NCBI GenBank assembly: GCA_900470965.1
Contig: UCCS01000031.1
Span: forward strand, 1 to 53,690
DNA from: Hyphomicrobiales bacterium
Lineage (GTDB): Bacteria; Pseudomonadota; Alphaproteobacteria; Rhizobiales; Rhizobiaceae
DNA length: 53,690 nucleotides
Direction: 5' to 3'
In this document: piece by piece, positions 34,759-43,590 of the stretch
Numbering within the stretch: the first letter of the stretch is position 1
Layout: each line of letters starts with the position of its first letter
The notes under the pieces: generated by a model
Database searches by the model: none
Told to the model about the DNA's origin: nothing
What the model saw: the letters and a program-made list of their open reading frames with translations, nothing else
Translations under genes and position numbers: made by a program

Positions 34759-35678
34759 TGAGCCAGCTTCTTCCCATTCTCATTGCCACGCTGATTGCCG
34801 GTACGCCGCTCGTCTATGCAGCCCTTGGCGAACTGGTCACTGAGCGCTCCGGTGTGCTCAATATGGGTGTCGAAGGTATGATGGTGGTCGGTGCGGTCAT
34901 CGCTTTCATCACCATGCAGGCGACAGGCGAACTCTGGCTCGCCGTTCTCGCCGCCATGCTGGCGTCCATGCTTTTGGCGCTGATGTTCTCGGTGCTGGTC
35001 GTCAGCTTCCGCGCGCGTCAGGTGGCCGTCGGATTGGCGATGACCATTTTCGGCACCAGCTTCGGTTCCTTCATCGGCAAGAGCTATGTCGGCATGGCGA
35101 TCGTCATGGAGCCATCGAGGCTCTCGGCTTTCGCAGGCAGAATTCCGCTGCTCGGCGCCGTGCTCGGCCAGTTGCACCCGCTGGTCTGGCTTTCATGGGC
35201 GCTGTTTGCCGGCGTTTGGTTCTTCCTCTATCGCACCCGCTTCGGCCTCATCGTTCGGGCCGTCGGGGAATCGCCCTCCTCGGCCCATGCCATCGGCTAC
35301 CCTGTCGTACTGATCCGCTATCTCTGCACGCTCTTCGGCGGTGCGATGGCGGGAGTCGCGGGCGCCTATATCTCAATCGTCTATACCTCGCTCTGGACCG
35401 AGGGGCTGATCGCCGGGCGCGGCTGGATCGCTGTGGCATTGGTGGTCTTTGCCACATGGCGGCCGGGCCGCTGCTTTCTCGGCGCCTATCTCTTCGGCGG
35501 CGCGACCATTGCGCAGCTCTTTGCCCAGAGCGCCGGGATCGGCCTGCCATCGGAGCTGATGTCCGCCCTCCCCTATCTCGTGACCATCGCCGTGCTGGTG
35601 CTGATCTCGCGCAACGCGACGCTGATGCGCCTCAACGTCCCCGCTTCCCTTGGACAGCCCTTCGTCGCCGGAGGCTGA
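34755..35678 (+). CDS. BMP-type ABC transporter permease 2
   Basis: A 307-residue permease of the NupQ/YufQ type with TPLVYAALGELVTERSGVLN near the N-terminus and the conserved GVEGMMVVGAV. The start codon is ATG 34755, overlapping the previous stop; ATG 34758 is equally possible. About eight hydrophobic segments are visible. It lies 41 bp before the binding-protein gene. Confidence 0.93.
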   Translation: MMSQLLPILIATLIAGTPLVYAALGELVTERSGVLNMGVEGMMVVGAVIAFITMQATGELWLAVLAAMLASMLLALMFSVLVVSFRARQVAVGLAMTIFGTSFGSFIGKSYVGMAIVMEPSRLSAFAGRIPLLGAVLGQLHPLVWLSWALFAGVWFFLYRTRFGLIVRAVGESPSSAHAIGYPVVLIRYLCTLFGGAMAGVAGAYISIVYTSLWTEGLIAGRGWIAVALVVFATWRPGRCFLGAYLFGGATIAQLFAQSAGIGLPSELMSALPYLVTIAVLVLISRNATLMRLNVPASLGQPFVAGG

Positions 35679-35719
35679 ACCTCACGCCACATGCCAACAA
35701 AAACAGAGAGGAACTGAAG

Positions 35720-36820
35720 ATGATATTCCAATCCAGACGTGATTTCCTGAAGACGGCCGCCGCCGGTTCGCTGCTCGCCGCAACCGGTGTCCGGCCGCTT
35801 CTTGCCGCCGATGAAGTGCTGAAGGTCGGCGTCATCCATATGGGGCCGATCTCCGATACCGGCTGGGAATATTTCCAGGCCAACGCCTGGCATGCTCTGG
35901 AGAACGCCTTCCCGGGCAAGGTGAAGGTGACCGCGCTCGAGAACATTGCGCAGATCCAGGATTGCGAGCGGCTCTTCCGGCAGCTTTCGTCCCAGGGCCA
36001 CAAGCTGATCTTCGGCACCACCTTCTCGCAATATGCTTCGCTGAAGAAGCTCGCACCGACCCTGCCGAGCTCGCATTTCGAATGCTGCGCCGGCATTGCC
36101 GCGGGTACCAATCTCGGCGTCTTCGAAGCGCGCGAATATGAAGGCGCCTATGTCACCGGCATTGCCGCAGGCCGCATGACGAAGTCCAACATTCTCGGCT
36201 GGGTCGGCGCCTTCCCCGTGCCGCAGGTCATCTACAGCATCAATGCCTTCCTGCTTGGTGCGCGCAGCGTCAACCCTGACGTTGTGGTCAAAGTCGTGTG
36301 GGCCAATGCATGGGTCGATCCGGCCAAGGAAAAGGATGCCGTCGCAGCGCTCGTTGCCCAAGGGGCTGACGTTCTCTCGGGCAGCCCCAACACGCCGGTT
36401 CAGGGCCTTGCCGCGGAAGAGAAAGGCGTCTGGTCGATCGGCAATACCGGTGACTTCTCGCGCTATGTGAAGAAGAAGCAGCTCGTCTCCTACGAACTCG
36501 ACTGGAGTTCAGCCCATATCAACGCCGCCAAGGCGGTGATGGAGGGCAACTGGAAGCCGGAAAGCACCTGGCTCGGCCTTGGCGAAGGCGGCTACGTCAA
36601 GATGACGACGAGCAGCCCGGACCTGCCGGAATCCGTCGCCAAGGAAATGAAAGCGGCCGAGGACGCCATCGTCGCCGGCAAGCTGAAAGTATTTGCCGGC
36701 GAGATCAAGGACCAGAACGGCAAGGCAAAGGTCGCCGCCGGCCAGGAACTGGCCGAGAATGACATCAAGGGCATGACATGGCTCATTGACGGCGTACAAG
36801 GTACGCTGCCGCAGAACTGA
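35720..36820 (+). CDS. BMP family substrate-binding protein, Tat-exported
   Basis: A 366-residue periplasmic binding protein of the basic-membrane-protein (BMP/Med) family, which binds nucleosides and related bases. It starts with a twin-arginine signal, MIFQSRRDFLKTAAAG, and cleavage is likely near PLLAAD. The mature start is VLKVGVIHMGPISDTGWEY. GAGGAACTGAAG precedes ATG 35720, so the long open frame back to 35195 is only overlap with the permease gene. Tat export suggests folding before export. The two deaminase-like enzymes downstream support a base-like or ureide-like ligand. Confidence 0.92.
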   Translation: MIFQSRRDFLKTAAAGSLLAATGVRPLLAADEVLKVGVIHMGPISDTGWEYFQANAWHALENAFPGKVKVTALENIAQIQDCERLFRQLSSQGHKLIFGTTFSQYASLKKLAPTLPSSHFECCAGIAAGTNLGVFEAREYEGAYVTGIAAGRMTKSNILGWVGAFPVPQVIYSINAFLLGARSVNPDVVVKVVWANAWVDPAKEKDAVAALVAQGADVLSGSPNTPVQGLAAEEKGVWSIGNTGDFSRYVKKKQLVSYELDWSSAHINAAKAVMEGNWKPESTWLGLGEGGYVKMTTSSPDLPESVAKEMKAAEDAIVAGKLKVFAGEIKDQNGKAKVAAGQELAENDIKGMTWLIDGVQGTLPQN

Positions 36821-36840
36821 TCCTCCATCGCTGGAGAATA

Positions 36841-36869
36841 GCCGGACCCTGCATCGGGCGGGGTCTGGC
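36841..36869 (+). terminator. Intercistronic stem-loop after the binding-protein gene
   Basis: GCCGGACCC (36841-36849) pairs with GGGTCTGGC (36861-36869) with one G-T wobble and an 11-base loop. It lies between the binding-protein gene and the amidohydrolase. Without a T run it may act as an attenuator or mRNA-protecting hairpin that raises binding-protein levels over the downstream enzymes. Confidence 0.55.
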
Positions 36870-36896
36870 CGATAATGGAAGGGAAAGGAAACATCA

Positions 36897-38096
36897 GTGA
36901 GCGCAGTGGAAACAGTCTTCACCAACGCAAAGCTTGCCGACGGCACGCTGAAAAACATCGTGGTGCGGGACGGCCGGATCGCGGCGATAGAGCCGGCAAG
37001 CTCCAGAGAAGGCGCGAAAGATGTCGTCGATATTGGCGGAGCGCTCCTCGTGCCGAGCTTCGTCGAAGGTCATATCCACCTCGACACGAGCTTCTACGGA
37101 GACAAATGGATCCCGCACAAACCGTGCACCAATGGTTTCGACGTGCATGAGCGCGTCGCCTTTCAGGCTGAGAATATGGCTGCCGCAGCGCCCATGGACG
37201 AGCGTGCCCGCAACCAGCTCGATCTCTGCATTTCGAACGGCGCCTTGCAGATGCGCAGCCACGTGATGGTCGATGGGTCGGTTGGGCTCAAGTCGCTCGA
37301 AACCATCCTGAAAGTACGCGAGGAATACGCTGACATCATCGATATTCAGCTCGTCGCCTTCCCGCAAAGCGGTATCCTGAAGAGCCCGGGTACGCCGGAA
37401 TTGATGGATGAGGCGATCGCAATGGGCGCCGATCTCGTCGGCGGCCTCGATCCGCTCTCCTTCGACCGCGACATCAAGGGTCATCTCGACGTGGTCTTCG
37501 GCATTGCCGAAAAGCGCGGCGTCGATGTCGACATCCATCTTCACGACGCAAGCACGCTTGGCGCGATGACGATCGAGGAGATCTGTGCTCGCACAACCGC
37601 CCTTGGTATGCAGGGGCATGTCGCCGTCAGCCATGCCTACGGTCTTGGCGATCTCGCGCCCGACGCCGCCAAGAAGATCGCTACCCTGATCGCCAAGAGC
37701 GGCGTCTCGATCATGACCAATGCGCCCGGCAACCACAATTTCCCTCCTGTCGCACTGCTGCGCGCTGCCGGCGTCACCGTCTTCAGCGGCAGCGATAATA
37801 TCCGCGATTCCTGGTGGCCCTTCGGGGATGGCGACATGCTGCACCGCGCAGAGATTATCGCCTACCGCTCCGGCTTCTACACCGATGCGGAACTCAGCGC
37901 CGCCTTCGACGTGGTGACATCAGGCGGCGCCAAGGCGCTGCGGCTGGAGGGCTACGGCATTGGTATCGGCGCAAAGGCCGATTTCGTCACCCTTGCAGCC
38001 GAGCATCTGCCGGAGGCCGTCGTCGCCATTCCAAAGCCACGCCGGGTCTTCAAGGAAGGCCGCCTCGTCGCCGAGAACGGCTCCGTGATACGCTGA
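36897..38096 (+). CDS. Cytosine deaminase-like amidohydrolase
   Basis: A 399-residue metal-dependent amidohydrolase. Metal ligands are His59 and His61 in EGHIHLDT, a His in VDIHLHDAS, a His in VAVSHAYGLG, and Asp300 in SGSDNIRDSWWPFG. The last stretch is diagnostic of the CodA group, which deaminates cytosine and related heterocycles. GTG start with GGAAAGG before it. It follows the BMP importer and overlaps the next gene by a single base, so it is coupled to it. The actual substrate could be cytosine, a triazine or another ring amide. Confidence 0.9.
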   Translation: MSAVETVFTNAKLADGTLKNIVVRDGRIAAIEPASSREGAKDVVDIGGALLVPSFVEGHIHLDTSFYGDKWIPHKPCTNGFDVHERVAFQAENMAAAAPMDERARNQLDLCISNGALQMRSHVMVDGSVGLKSLETILKVREEYADIIDIQLVAFPQSGILKSPGTPELMDEAIAMGADLVGGLDPLSFDRDIKGHLDVVFGIAEKRGVDVDIHLHDASTLGAMTIEEICARTTALGMQGHVAVSHAYGLGDLAPDAAKKIATLIAKSGVSIMTNAPGNHNFPPVALLRAAGVTVFSGSDNIRDSWWPFGDGDMLHRAEIIAYRSGFYTDAELSAAFDVVTSGGAKALRLEGYGIGIGAKADFVTLAAEHLPEAVVAIPKPRRVFKEGRLVAENGSVIR

Positions 38097-39670
38097 TGTC
38101 CAATCCCGTCACTCAGAATAGTCGAGCTGACACGTCATCCCGCGGCGCCATGATTGTGACGCCGCATTGGCTTGCCAGCGAAGCAGGCGCGAAGGTGCTG
38201 CGGCGCGGAGGAAATGCCATTGAAGCGCTGGTTGCTGCCGGCGCAGCTCTTTCGGTCACCTACCCGCATTTCTGCGGGCTCGGCGGCGATGGCGTCTGGC
38301 TAATTGCGGACGAGACAGGCAAGGCACAGACCTTCCTCGGCATTGGTCAGGCGGCGGGCGTCATTCCGGATGGAGACATCCCACTTCGCGGTGCCTGCTC
38401 CACGCTGACGAGCGCCTGCCTCGTCGATAGCTGGGAGAAAGTGCTTGCCCATTCCGTAGCCGAATGGGCAGGGTCGGAGAGCTTACCAAGCCTGCTTGAT
38501 GACGCGATCGCCCTGGCGGACGACGGCTTCGAGGTCAGCCGCTCGCATGCCTTCTGGTACGAATTCCGCCGCAGTGAACTCGGGAGCTGGCCGGGCTTCA
38601 CGAAGCTGTTCCGATCAACAGGCATTCAGCGGCAGCCGGAACTTGGCAAGACACTTGCCGCTATTGCCCGCCATGGCACCCGTGAATTCTATGAGGGCGC
38701 GCTTGCCCGACGGATCGCCACGGGGCTTGCAGAAGCCGGCTCGCCGCTTTCGGCCGCCGATCTCGCTGCAACGCGAACCGATCTCGCGCCTCCGCTCCGG
38801 CAGACTTATCGCGACACAACCCTGCTCGCACCGCCTCCCCCAACCCAGGGAATAACGACGCTCGGTATCATGGGCGTGCTCAATCATCTGGCCATGGCAA
38901 ACTTTTCTCCCGACAGCGCGGCGTTCTACCACAGGCTTGTCGAAGCGGTGAAACAAGCCTTCCTCGACCGGCATGCGATCGCCGATCCCCGCTATTCGGC
39001 CGATGTTTCCTCGGCGCTGCTCGATCCGGTGCGGCTCGCAGCAAAGGCGGCGGCAATCGATCCCAGCCGCGCATTAGCATGGCCGCAGCCCTATCGGCAT
39101 GGTGACACGGCCCTGCTTGCCGCTGTCGATAGCAAGGGGCGCTGCGCATCGCTGCTGCAAAGCCTCTACTTCGACTGGGGCAGTGGCGTCGTGGTCAGCG
39201 ATACCGGTATCCTCTGGCAGAACAGGGGGACGGCCTTCAGCACCGACCCCGCCAGCCCCAATGTCGCCAGTCCCGGCAAGCGACCGTTCTACACGCTCAA
39301 TCCCGGGCTCGCTCTCAAGAACGGTCGCCCGCATCTCGTCTACGGTACCCAAGGAGCCGATGGACAGCCACAGACTCTGTCGCTGCTCCTCAGCCTGCTG
39401 ATCGACCATGGGCTCGATCCAGCCGCCGCGCTATCCCGCCCGCGCTTTCTGCTCGGTCGCACCTTCTCCGATAGCCGGGATAGCCTGAAGATCGAGGAGA
39501 ATGCTGGCACGGAAATTGTCGCCGCGCTCGCCGCCATGGGCCATGAGATATCGACGATCGACAGCTTCAGCCCGCTCGGCGGCCAGGCCGGCGTGATCCG
39601 CATCGGGCAAGATGGGATGATTGACGGCGCCCACGATCCGCGCAGCGACGGAGGCGCGATCTCGCTGTGA
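38096..39670 (+). CDS. Gamma-glutamyltransferase-fold Ntn hydrolase (possibly oxamate amidohydrolase-like)
   Basis: A 524-residue member of the GGT family. The Ntn nucleophile is Thr338 in HGDTALLAAVDSKG, where the precursor would cleave itself into two chains. The N-terminal part (TPHWLASEAGAKVLRRGG then YPHFCGLGGDGVWLI) resembles the HpxW oxamate-hydrolase branch as I remember it rather than classical periplasmic GGT. No signal peptide is seen, so it should be cytoplasmic, unlike true GGTs. Flanked and overlapped by two amidohydrolases, it probably hydrolyses an amide intermediate. Confidence 0.85.
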   Translation: MSNPVTQNSRADTSSRGAMIVTPHWLASEAGAKVLRRGGNAIEALVAAGAALSVTYPHFCGLGGDGVWLIADETGKAQTFLGIGQAAGVIPDGDIPLRGACSTLTSACLVDSWEKVLAHSVAEWAGSESLPSLLDDAIALADDGFEVSRSHAFWYEFRRSELGSWPGFTKLFRSTGIQRQPELGKTLAAIARHGTREFYEGALARRIATGLAEAGSPLSAADLAATRTDLAPPLRQTYRDTTLLAPPPPTQGITTLGIMGVLNHLAMANFSPDSAAFYHRLVEAVKQAFLDRHAIADPRYSADVSSALLDPVRLAAKAAAIDPSRALAWPQPYRHGDTALLAAVDSKGRCASLLQSLYFDWGSGVVVSDTGILWQNRGTAFSTDPASPNVASPGKRPFYTLNPGLALKNGRPHLVYGTQGADGQPQTLSLLLSLLIDHGLDPAAALSRPRFLLGRTFSDSRDSLKIEENAGTEIVAALAAMGHEISTIDSFSPLGGQAGVIRIGQDGMIDGAHDPRSDGGAISL

Positions 39671-40911
39671 CGATCACCAACCAATTGTTCGATCTCGTTA
39701 TCCGCAACATCCGCATTGAAGAAAATGACGCTCTCGTCGACATAGCCGTGCGAAAGGGTCTGATCGCTGACATCGGATCCGATATACGGTGCGAGGCCAT
39801 AGAAAGCGTCGATGGCGAGGGCGCTTTCGCCTTCGGTGGATTTGTGGACACGCACATCCACCTGGACAAAGCCTGCATTCTTGACCGCTGCACGATTTGC
39901 GAAGGCACGCTTGCCGAGGCGGTGCGGGAAACGGCCAGGGCCAAGGCGGGTTTTGAGGGAGAGGATGTCTATGCCCGGGCCGCACGCGTCGTCGAGAAGG
40001 CGATTTCGCACGGTACCACGCGGATGCGGACCTTTGTCGAGATCGATCCCCGCGCTGGCTTCCGCTCGTTCGGGGCAATCAAGCGCATTCGCGCGGATTA
40101 TGCCTTCGCAGTTGATATCGAGATCTGCGCCTTCGCCCAGGACGGACTGACGAACGAGCCCGAGACATCAGGCATGCTCGATGACGCCCTTTCCAATGGT
40201 GCGGATCTGGTTGGCGGCTGTCCCTATACGGACCCCGATCCCAACAGGCATATCGAAATGATCTTTGCGCTGGCACAAAAACATGACGTGCCGGTCGATT
40301 TCCATCTCGATTTCAGCCTCGATCCCCACCGAACCGATCTGCCGGCAGTGATCGAGGCCACGCTTCGTCACGGCTGGCAGGGTCGCGTGGCGATCGGCCA
40401 CGTCACCAATCTCTCTGCCATGTCACAAGCAGAGGTCGTCGCCATCGCCGACAGGCTGGCTGAAGCCGGCATTGCACTTTCCGTTCTGCCGTCCACCGAT
40501 TTGTTCCTGAACGGGCGCAGCCATGACCGGCTGGTGCCGCGCGGCGTTGCGCCCGCCCATCTGCTGGCAGGCCGCGGTGTCACCACCTCCATTGCAACGA
40601 ACAACGTGCTCAATCTCTTCACCCCCTATGGCGATGCCTCGCTGATCCGAATGGCCAATCTTTTTGCCAATGTCGCCCAGCTCTCGCGGGATGAGGACAT
40701 GGCGCTGGTTTTCGACATGGTGACAGAAGTGGCGGCACGCCAGCTTGGCGGCGTCAAACGGTTGCAAGTGGGCGCCGAGGCGACGATCGTGCTGCTCGCT
40801 ACTCCTGGCCCGCGTGCGGCGGTGCGCGAGATCGCCCGTGTCATTGCCGGCTGGAAGGGCGGACGCAGGAGTTTCGATAATGGCAGACCGCGTCTTTATC
40901 GACCGGGCTGA
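39667..40911 (+). CDS. Amidohydrolase, cytosine deaminase-like, with Asn at a metal position
   Basis: A 414-residue amidohydrolase related to the one two genes upstream. His63 and His65 in VDTHIHLDKA and further His in DFHLDFSLD and AIGHVTNLS are present. Where CodA-type enzymes have Asp at the C-terminal metal/catalytic position (SDN/HDD), this protein has Asn312 (SIATNNVLNLFTPYG). I believe a subgroup shares this change, so it may have another catalytic scheme, or act on a different amide. GTG 39667 overlaps the GGT stop, so the three enzymes form one tightly coupled unit. Confidence 0.87.
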   Translation: MTITNQLFDLVIRNIRIEENDALVDIAVRKGLIADIGSDIRCEAIESVDGEGAFAFGGFVDTHIHLDKACILDRCTICEGTLAEAVRETARAKAGFEGEDVYARAARVVEKAISHGTTRMRTFVEIDPRAGFRSFGAIKRIRADYAFAVDIEICAFAQDGLTNEPETSGMLDDALSNGADLVGGCPYTDPDPNRHIEMIFALAQKHDVPVDFHLDFSLDPHRTDLPAVIEATLRHGWQGRVAIGHVTNLSAMSQAEVVAIADRLAEAGIALSVLPSTDLFLNGRSHDRLVPRGVAPAHLLAGRGVTTSIATNNVLNLFTPYGDASLIRMANLFANVAQLSRDEDMALVFDMVTEVAARQLGGVKRLQVGAEATIVLLATPGPRAAVREIARVIAGWKGGRRSFDNGRPRLYRPG

Positions 40912-40959
40912 CGACGCTCGATTTACGCAGGCTGCCCTCTCGCTCAACGCGTCAGAGCT

Positions 40960-41703
40960 TCAATCGCACAGCCGCTGTCTGAGGCTGGTGATTTCCGCTT
41001 CGCCCAAGCCTATCTGCGCGAGATAGGAACCAACGCGGCCATAATGCCCGGCAAGGTACCCGAGTGCCCGGGCCATGCTCTGCGGTGCCGAGGCGAGTAT
41101 CAGGTCTGCAAGATCAGAAGGTACGCCGCGTGCGATTGCCCGTGCCCGGAAGTCGGTAAGCAAGGGCGCGAATATCGAGCCGGTCAGCGCATAGTCCTCG
41201 ATAATCGTTGCTTCATCGACGCCGGCGTGCGCCAGCATCAAAGCGGCGATGATGCCGGTGCGATCCTTGCCGGCCGTGCAATGGAAGAGAACGATCCCAT
41301 CGGGTGCGTGTGCGATCGCCGTCAGCACCCTGGCGATCGCCGGCTGGCAATTGTCGAGGGCGTGACAGTAACGGTCGCCCATGTCGAAATCGGTCGCTTC
41401 CGCTGCCATCAATTCGACCGGCGCTAGGGCCGAAAACAACGAGACGTTTTCGTAGTAAACGCGCGGATCATTCAAGAACGGATTGGCTTCACGTGCGAGT
41501 TCCTGAGAATTGCGCAGGTCGATCACCGTCGTGACCCCATGGGCGATCAGCGCCTCGATGTCGGCTTCGCTCAGCGCATGCAGGGCGTCGCCGCGCAGGA
41601 CCGAGCGCCAGCGCGTCTGCCTGTCATTGCCAGCCGGATAGCCGCCAAGGTCGCGCACGTTATGGGCGCCTTCCAGCGCAATAAGTCTCTCATAATTTTG
41701 CAT
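40960..41703 (-). CDS. Tyrosine phosphatase-like (DSP/PTP fold) phosphohydrolase
   Basis: A 247-residue protein with the C-x5-R active site in FHCTAGKDRTG (Cys142, Arg148) and the N-terminal NVRDLGGY typical of bacterial tyrosine/phosphoinositide-phosphatase-like proteins. No signal peptide, so it is cytoplasmic. ATG 41703 is 2 bp after the permease stop; the open frame back to 41901 is overlap with that gene. It is the last gene of the importer operon on this strand and may dephosphorylate the imported compound. Confidence 0.9.
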   Translation of the reverse strand: MQNYERLIALEGAHNVRDLGGYPAGNDRQTRWRSVLRGDALHALSEADIEALIAHGVTTVIDLRNSQELAREANPFLNDPRVYYENVSLFSALAPVELMAAEATDFDMGDRYCHALDNCQPAIARVLTAIAHAPDGIVLFHCTAGKDRTGIIAALMLAHAGVDEATIIEDYALTGSIFAPLLTDFRARAIARGVPSDLADLILASAPQSMARALGYLAGHYGRVGSYLAQIGLGEAEITSLRQRLCD

Positions 41704-41705
41704 GA

Positions 41706-42566
41706 TCAGCGGATTCCGGATTTCATGAAGGATTCGATGACGTGGCGCTGGAGCACGAGATAGATCAGCAGGATCGGCAGACTGGCGAGTGCCGCCGCCG
41801 CCATCAGTGGCCCCCAGAGGTTGCCCTCCTGGGTCATGAACATCTGCAGGCCTATCTGCACGACCGAATTCTCCGGCTTTCGCGACAGGAGCAGCGGCCA
41901 AAAATATTCGTTCCAGGCGGAAATGAAGGCGATGATCGACAAGGAGGCAATGGGCGCGCCCATGTTGGGCGTGACGATCTGCCAGAGGATGCGCAGGCTT
42001 CGTGCCCCATCCACGCGGGCAGCCTCCAGCACTTCGGTCGGGAAGGCCCTCATGGCATGATAGAGAAGCAGGATCGCAAAAGCGTGGGCGGCATTCGGCA
42101 CGACGAGGCCCGTCAATGTGTCGAGCAGCCCTAGCCTGGAGGCGAGCACATAATTCGGGATCATCGTGACCTGGAAAGGCACGAGCCAGGAGAGCGCAAT
42201 CAGACCATGGACGACAGACGATAGCCGCATTCGCCAGCGCACCAGCGCGTAGGCGGCAAACATGCCGGTCACGACCTGCAGCAAGGCAGTCGCGGCTGCT
42301 ACGATCGCCGTGTTGAAGAGCATCTGCAGCATCGGCACGCGCGTTAACACGAAGAGGTAATTGTCGAAGGTCGGACGGGACGGCCAGAGTGCAGTGGAGA
42401 AGATCTCGTTCTCCGGTCGCAACGATGTGACGATCATCCAGTAGATCGGAAAGATCGAAACGAAGGAAAGGAGCACCATGATGGCGTGCACGCCGAGCTT
42501 GCGCACCAATCCGCGGGACGGAGCCGATCGGCTCGGCCTGTGATCGTCGAGTCTGTCAGTTGTCAT
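41706..42566 (-). CDS. Carbohydrate ABC transporter permease (MalG/UgpE type)
   Basis: A 286-residue permease with six predicted helices and an EAA loop in LEAARVDGARSLRILWQIV. ATG 42566 is preferred to TTG 42575; either overlaps the preceding permease gene by about 10 bp. It belongs to the CUT1 class, which includes glycerol-3-phosphate importers. The operon has no ATP-binding gene. It is followed after 2 bp by a tyrosine-phosphatase-like gene. Confidence 0.93.
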   Translation of the reverse strand: MTTDRLDDHRPSRSAPSRGLVRKLGVHAIMVLLSFVSIFPIYWMIVTSLRPENEIFSTALWPSRPTFDNYLFVLTRVPMLQMLFNTAIVAAATALLQVVTGMFAAYALVRWRMRLSSVVHGLIALSWLVPFQVTMIPNYVLASRLGLLDTLTGLVVPNAAHAFAILLLYHAMRAFPTEVLEAARVDGARSLRILWQIVTPNMGAPIASLSIIAFISAWNEYFWPLLLSRKPENSVVQIGLQMFMTQEGNLWGPLMAAAALASLPILLIYLVLQRHVIESFMKSGIR

Positions 42567-43509
42567 AGAAGGCAAACCTCTTCGTCAACCACATGCACAG
42601 CGCAGCAAGCACCGCGAAGCCGGCAAAAGCGATCATACCGGCGGCCGAGCTCCAGCCAGCCGAAAGCGTCTGGAAGCCGTATTCCCAGAGCAGGTAGAAG
42701 ATGTTGGTCGTGGACTTCAGCGGGCCGCCATTGGTCAGCACATTGATATAGGCAAAGCTCCACTGCGCGCCGAAAAGCACCGTCATCATCGACAGCAGCA
42801 GGATCGTCGGCGAGAGCAGCGGCAGCCTGATATCGCGGATGATGCGCCAACGGCTGGCACCGTCGATGCGCGCCGCCTCGATATAGGACGGGTTGATACC
42901 CGCATCGGCGGCGGAAAAGAGCAGCGTCGAAAAGCCGATCAACTTCCAACCGGTGATCCAGGTCAACGTCGGCAGGGCATAGGCGGGATCGGTCAGGAAG
43001 CCGATGCGGCCGAGGCCAAGACCCTCGAGAGCGAGCGTTATAAGCCCCTGGTCTTCGTTCAGCAGCCAGCGCCACAGGATGGCGGCTACGACTGGAGCAA
43101 TGATCATCGGCACGAAGATCAGCGACCTGTAGATCGTCCGGGCTCGGCCGCCGAGATCCTGCGTCCAGATCGCCACGAAAAGCGGAATGATCACCGACAT
43201 CGGAAACAAGCCGATCGTGTAATAGAGCGTGTTCCAGAGAGCGTTGCGCATTTCCGGCAGCGCCAGCAGCCGCTGGTAATTGGTCAGTCCGACAAAGCGT
43301 TGCGGCGACGTCGGCAGCATGTTCCACTGATAGAAAGACAGGCGGAATGTCTCGGCAAGCGGGATGTAGGTCCAGACCATCAGCAGGATGAGCGCAGGCG
43401 CCAGATAGAGCCAAGGCGCAATGGTAAACCGTTCGCGGGTCATTTCCGACCGCACCGAAGCCATTTTCGCTGTGGCGGGGCCGGCCACTTCTGCCTGGAT
43501 ATCTGTCAT
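42556..43509 (-). CDS. Carbohydrate ABC transporter permease (MalF/UgpA type)
   Basis: A 317-residue permease with a 30-residue cytoplasmic N-terminus, six helices and an EAA loop at YIEAARIDGASRWRIIRDI. GGAG lies 10 bases before the ATG, after an intercistronic hairpin. The region FGAQWSFAYINVLTNGGPL is the usual family segment. It pairs with the MalG-type subunit encoded next. Confidence 0.93.
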   Translation of the reverse strand: MTDIQAEVAGPATAKMASVRSEMTRERFTIAPWLYLAPALILLMVWTYIPLAETFRLSFYQWNMLPTSPQRFVGLTNYQRLLALPEMRNALWNTLYYTIGLFPMSVIIPLFVAIWTQDLGGRARTIYRSLIFVPMIIAPVVAAILWRWLLNEDQGLITLALEGLGLGRIGFLTDPAYALPTLTWITGWKLIGFSTLLFSAADAGINPSYIEAARIDGASRWRIIRDIRLPLLSPTILLLSMMTVLFGAQWSFAYINVLTNGGPLKSTTNIFYLLWEYGFQTLSAGWSSAAGMIAFAGFAVLAALCMWLTKRFAFYDN

Positions 43510-43539
43510 TGGCGAAAGCTCCGATCGATTGTCGGCAAA

Positions 43540-43560
43540 GGGCGGCCCTCGTCGCCGCCC
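43540..43560 (-). terminator. Intercistronic hairpin after the binding-protein gene
   Basis: On the minus strand GGGCGGC, a 7-base loop, GCCGCCC followed by TTTG. It lies between the binding-protein gene and the first permease. Such hairpins often stop part of the transcripts or protect the binding-protein mRNA, giving more binding protein than permease. Confidence 0.6.
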
Positions 43561-43590
43561 CTCACCTTCCTCGTGAAGATCAAGATGGGC

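Noticed and set aside
35195..35719. N-terminal extension of the BMP binding protein
   Set aside because: The frame is open but overlaps the permease gene; a Tat signal and an RBS place the start at 35720.
36821..36896. Possible riboswitch before the amidohydrolase
   Set aside because: The hairpin explains the structure; no conserved aptamer core (purine, TPP, glycine) is visible.
36894..37844. A 316-codon minus-strand open frame
   Set aside because: Antisense to the CodA-like amidohydrolase, which has all its metal ligands.
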